Below, piece by piece: positions 4,844 to 6,518 of a DNA stretch of 6,518 nt; positions within the stretch are counted from its first letter, which is position 1; the number at the start of each line of letters is the position of its first letter. Source of the stretch: Eggerthellaceae bacterium (GTDB lineage Bacteria; Actinomycetota; Coriobacteriia; Coriobacteriales; Eggerthellaceae); the NCBI GenBank assembly GCA_900754955.1, contig CAAEEV010000153.1:1-6518 (forward strand), in the 5' to 3' direction. The notes below the pieces were generated by a model, which did not search any database, was not told the origin of the DNA, and saw only the letters and a list, made by a program, of their open reading frames with translations. A program made the translations under genes and the position numbers.

Positions 4844-6518
4844 TACTGCACGTCCCCGGCGGAAGATGAGGCAGCGCCCGAAGTAGCGGGCACGGAACCA
4901 GTGCGTACGTCGAACGCGGCCATGATCTGCGCGCAGATCGCCTCAGCGACGCGCAGGCCATCGACTGCCGCGCTCATGATGCCGCCCGCGTAGCCGGCGC
5001 CCTCGCCGCAGGGATAGAGGCCCGAACCCAACCCGTCGGCCTCGCCGGCCCCGGAGCATGCGGCGGCGTCAGCCAACCCTGCGGCATCTTCTGCCTGCGC
5101 GCCATTGTGCGCCGCCGCGCCGCCATCCGCCGCCGATGCGCCGCACGCCCCGGCATCGCTGCCCGCTGCCGCTCCCTGCGTCGTGAACTGCGCCTGGAGC
5201 GCCGCATCGCGCACGATGCGCACGGGAGACGAGCTGCGAGCCTCCACCGCCGTCATCACCGCCTCAGGATGGGCGAAGCCCTTGAGCTTGCGGTCGAGCA
5301 GCGGCAGCGCCGCCTCGAGCGCATCGGTCACGAGCGGGGGCAGGCAGGCGTGCAGGTCGGTCCATGCCACCCCGCGCGGATAGGTCGGCTGCACCGCGGT
5401 GCTTGCATGCCCACCGCGATGCGCGAGGAAGTCGCCCACGGTACTCGCGGGCGCTGCATACGGCGCACCGGCGCCTTCCGCACCCGCGCGGTACGCCGCG
5501 CGTTCGAGCTCGCGCTGGAACGCCACACCCGCAAGCACGTCGTCGCCCGGCAGATCGTCGGGGTTGATGCTCACGAGCAGCGCGCTGTTCGCGTTGGCGC
5601 CGTCGCGCGCATGGCGGCTCATGCCGTTCACGCACACGCCGCCCTCTTCGCTCGCCGCCGCCACCACGCTGCCGCCCGGGCACATGCAGAACGTGTAAAC
5701 GCCGCGGCCGTCGGGCAGGTGCACGGCGAGCTTGTAGTCCGCCGCGCCAAGCGCCTCGTGCCCCGCCGCCGCGCCGTACTGCGCGCGGTCGATCGCCTCC
5801 TGCGCATGCTCGATGCGCACGCCCACGGCGAACGGCTTGCGCTCCATCAGCGCGCCCGACTCCTGCACCATCGCGAACGTGTCGCGCGCCGAGTGCCCGC
5901 ACGCGAGCACGACGCGGCGCGCGGGCAGCACGGTTTCCGCACCCGTCGCACCGTCGCGCAGCACCGCTGCCGTCACGCGGCCTCCTTCGAGGCGCAGCGC
6001 GGTAAGCTGGGTGAGAAAGCGCACCTCGCCGCCCGCCGCCTCGATGCAGCGGCGCAGGTTGCGCACCACACCCACGAGCAAATCGGTGCCGATGTGGGGC
6101 TTCGCATCCACGAGGATGTCTCGCGGGGCGCCCGCGTCCACGAACGCCTGCAGCACATGGCGGATGTGCGGGCTCTTCGTGCCCGTGTTGAGCTTGCCGT
6201 CCGAAAACGTGCCCGCACCGCCTTCGCCGAACTGGATGTTGGTCGCTGGATCGAGCGGGGCGCCGGCGTCGAACGCCGCCACGATGCGCACGCGGTCCTC
6301 CACCGCAGCGCCGCGCTCGACGAGGATCGGGCGCAAACCCGATTTCGCGAGATAGAGCGCCGCGAACAGACCCGCAGGCCCCGCACCCACCACCACCGGA
6401 CGCGGCTCGCCCGCCTGCGCGGCGGCGACAGCACACGACGGAACCTCGAGCGGCGGCGCGGGGACGTGCGCCTTCACGTTGACGCCGCGTTGAGGCGCGA
6501 GCGAAATGCCCTGCGTCG
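4843..6518 (-). CDS. Uncharacterised FAD-dependent dehydrogenase (COG2509 type), 5' end beyond window
   Basis: This large flavoprotein resembles the NAD(P)/FAD-dependent oxidoreductases annotated as uncharacterised FAD dehydrogenases; the substrate is unknown. Counting from the GTG at 6477, motifs are VVVGAGPAGLFAALYLAKSG (28-47, FAD dinucleotide fold), TNIQFGEGGAGTFSDGKLNT (79-98), FCMCPGGSVVAAASEEGGVC (263-282), MTAVEARSSSPVRI (408-421) and YPCGEGAGYAGGIMSAAVDG (488-507). The frame stays open upstream of 6477 to the window edge, reading TQGISLAPQRGVNV. Relatives carry an N-terminal domain of some 80-100 residues before the FAD fold, and the GTG at 6477 has no ribosome site. I therefore treat the gene as cut by the window. 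Residues about 431-484 are an Ala/Gly-rich insertion where relatives run directly into the YPCGEGAGYAGG motif. Cytosolic; no signal or membrane segment is visible. It is followed by the MGMT-like gene 8 bp later. Confidence 0.88.
   Translation of the reverse strand, partial: TQGISLAPQRGVNVKAHVPAPPLEVPSCAVAAAQAGEPRPVVVGAGPAGLFAALYLAKSGLRPILVERGAAVEDRVRIVAAFDAGAPLDPATNIQFGEGGAGTFSDGKLNTGTKSPHIRHVLQAFVDAGAPRDILVDAKPHIGTDLLVGVVRNLRRCIEAAGGEVRFLTQLTALRLEGGRVTAAVLRDGATGAETVLPARRVVLACGHSARDTFAMVQESGALMERKPFAVGVRIEHAQEAIDRAQYGAAAGHEALGAADYKLAVHLPDGRGVYTFCMCPGGSVVAAASEEGGVCVNGMSRHARDGANANSALLVSINPDDLPGDDVLAGVAFQRELERAAYRAGAEGAGAPYAAPASTVGDFLAHRGGHASTAVQPTYPRGVAWTDLHACLPPLVTDALEAALPLLDRKLKGFAHPEAVMTAVEARSSSPVRIVRDAALQAQFTTQGAAAGSDAGACGASAADGGAAAHNGAQAEDAAGLADAAACSGAGEADGLGSGLYPCGEGAGYAGGIMSAAVDGLRVAEAICAQIMAAFDVRTGSVPATSGAASSSAGDVQ
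5026..5187 (-). other. Low-complexity Ala/Gly-rich insertion within the FAD dehydrogenase
   Basis: About 54 residues rich in Ala, Gly, Asp and Ser, with two Cys, interrupt the C-terminal part of the FAD protein between IVRDAALQAQF and GSGLYPCGEGAGYAGG. The reading frame stays open throughout. In family members I know of, these two conserved blocks are only a few residues apart. It is probably a disordered surface loop grown from GC-rich repeats. Confidence 0.65.

Noticed and set aside
5264..6436. A 390-codon minus-strand frame inside the FAD gene
   Set aside because: It is a shifted frame of the FAD dehydrogenase with an Arg/Gly/Ala-rich product; the conserved motifs belong to the other frame.

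Overview
The window is GC-rich bacterial DNA with dense, mostly minus-strand genes, strong AGGAGG-type ribosome sites and G/C-biased codons. Gene content (glycerol kinase, MIP-channel remnant, YrdC-type TsaC, RpiB, a COG2509-type FAD dehydrogenase, a small MGMT-like protein) suggests a high-GC Gram-positive. A Coriobacteriia/Eggerthellaceae-like actinobacterium is my best guess. This rests on composition and gene style, not on a marker gene.

Layout. A minus-strand cluster covers 10-3777. In transcription order it holds a threonylcarbamoyl-AMP synthase (3777-3163), an alpha/beta hydrolase of the monoacylglycerol-lipase/lysophospholipase type (3118-2150), glycerol kinase glpK (2037-544) and ribose-5-phosphate isomerase B rpiB (450-10). 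Gaps are about 44, 112 and 93 bp. The glpK gap carries a strong inverted repeat just before the ribosome site. A gene-poor stretch (3778-4223) holds weak promoter-like signals, a tandem repeat, an imperfect inverted repeat and a C10 run. A plus-strand MIP/aquaporin (probably glpF-like) remnant follows: an intact start region joined directly, and out of frame, to an intact C-terminal end, then a convincing hairpin-plus-T terminator. Beyond that, a second minus-strand pair (FAD-dependent dehydrogenase, then MGMT-like protein) runs from the right edge to 4430 with an 8 bp gap and a ribosome site overlapping the upstream stop codon.

How it fits together. The hydrolase could release glycerol from monoacylglycerols, a GlpF-type channel would admit glycerol, and GlpK would trap it as glycerol-3-phosphate. 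In this sequence the channel gene is broken, so the uptake step is lost here, supplied elsewhere, or the break is a recent or variable deletion or an assembly error. TsaC (tRNA t6A) and RpiB (pentose phosphate pathway) are housekeeping genes that also lie near one another in some Firmicutes, such as the ywlC-ywlF region of Bacillus.

I see no mobile element, CRISPR array, tRNA or rRNA, and no wholly new system. The internally deleted channel gene in a glycerol-related neighbourhood is the observation most worth following.
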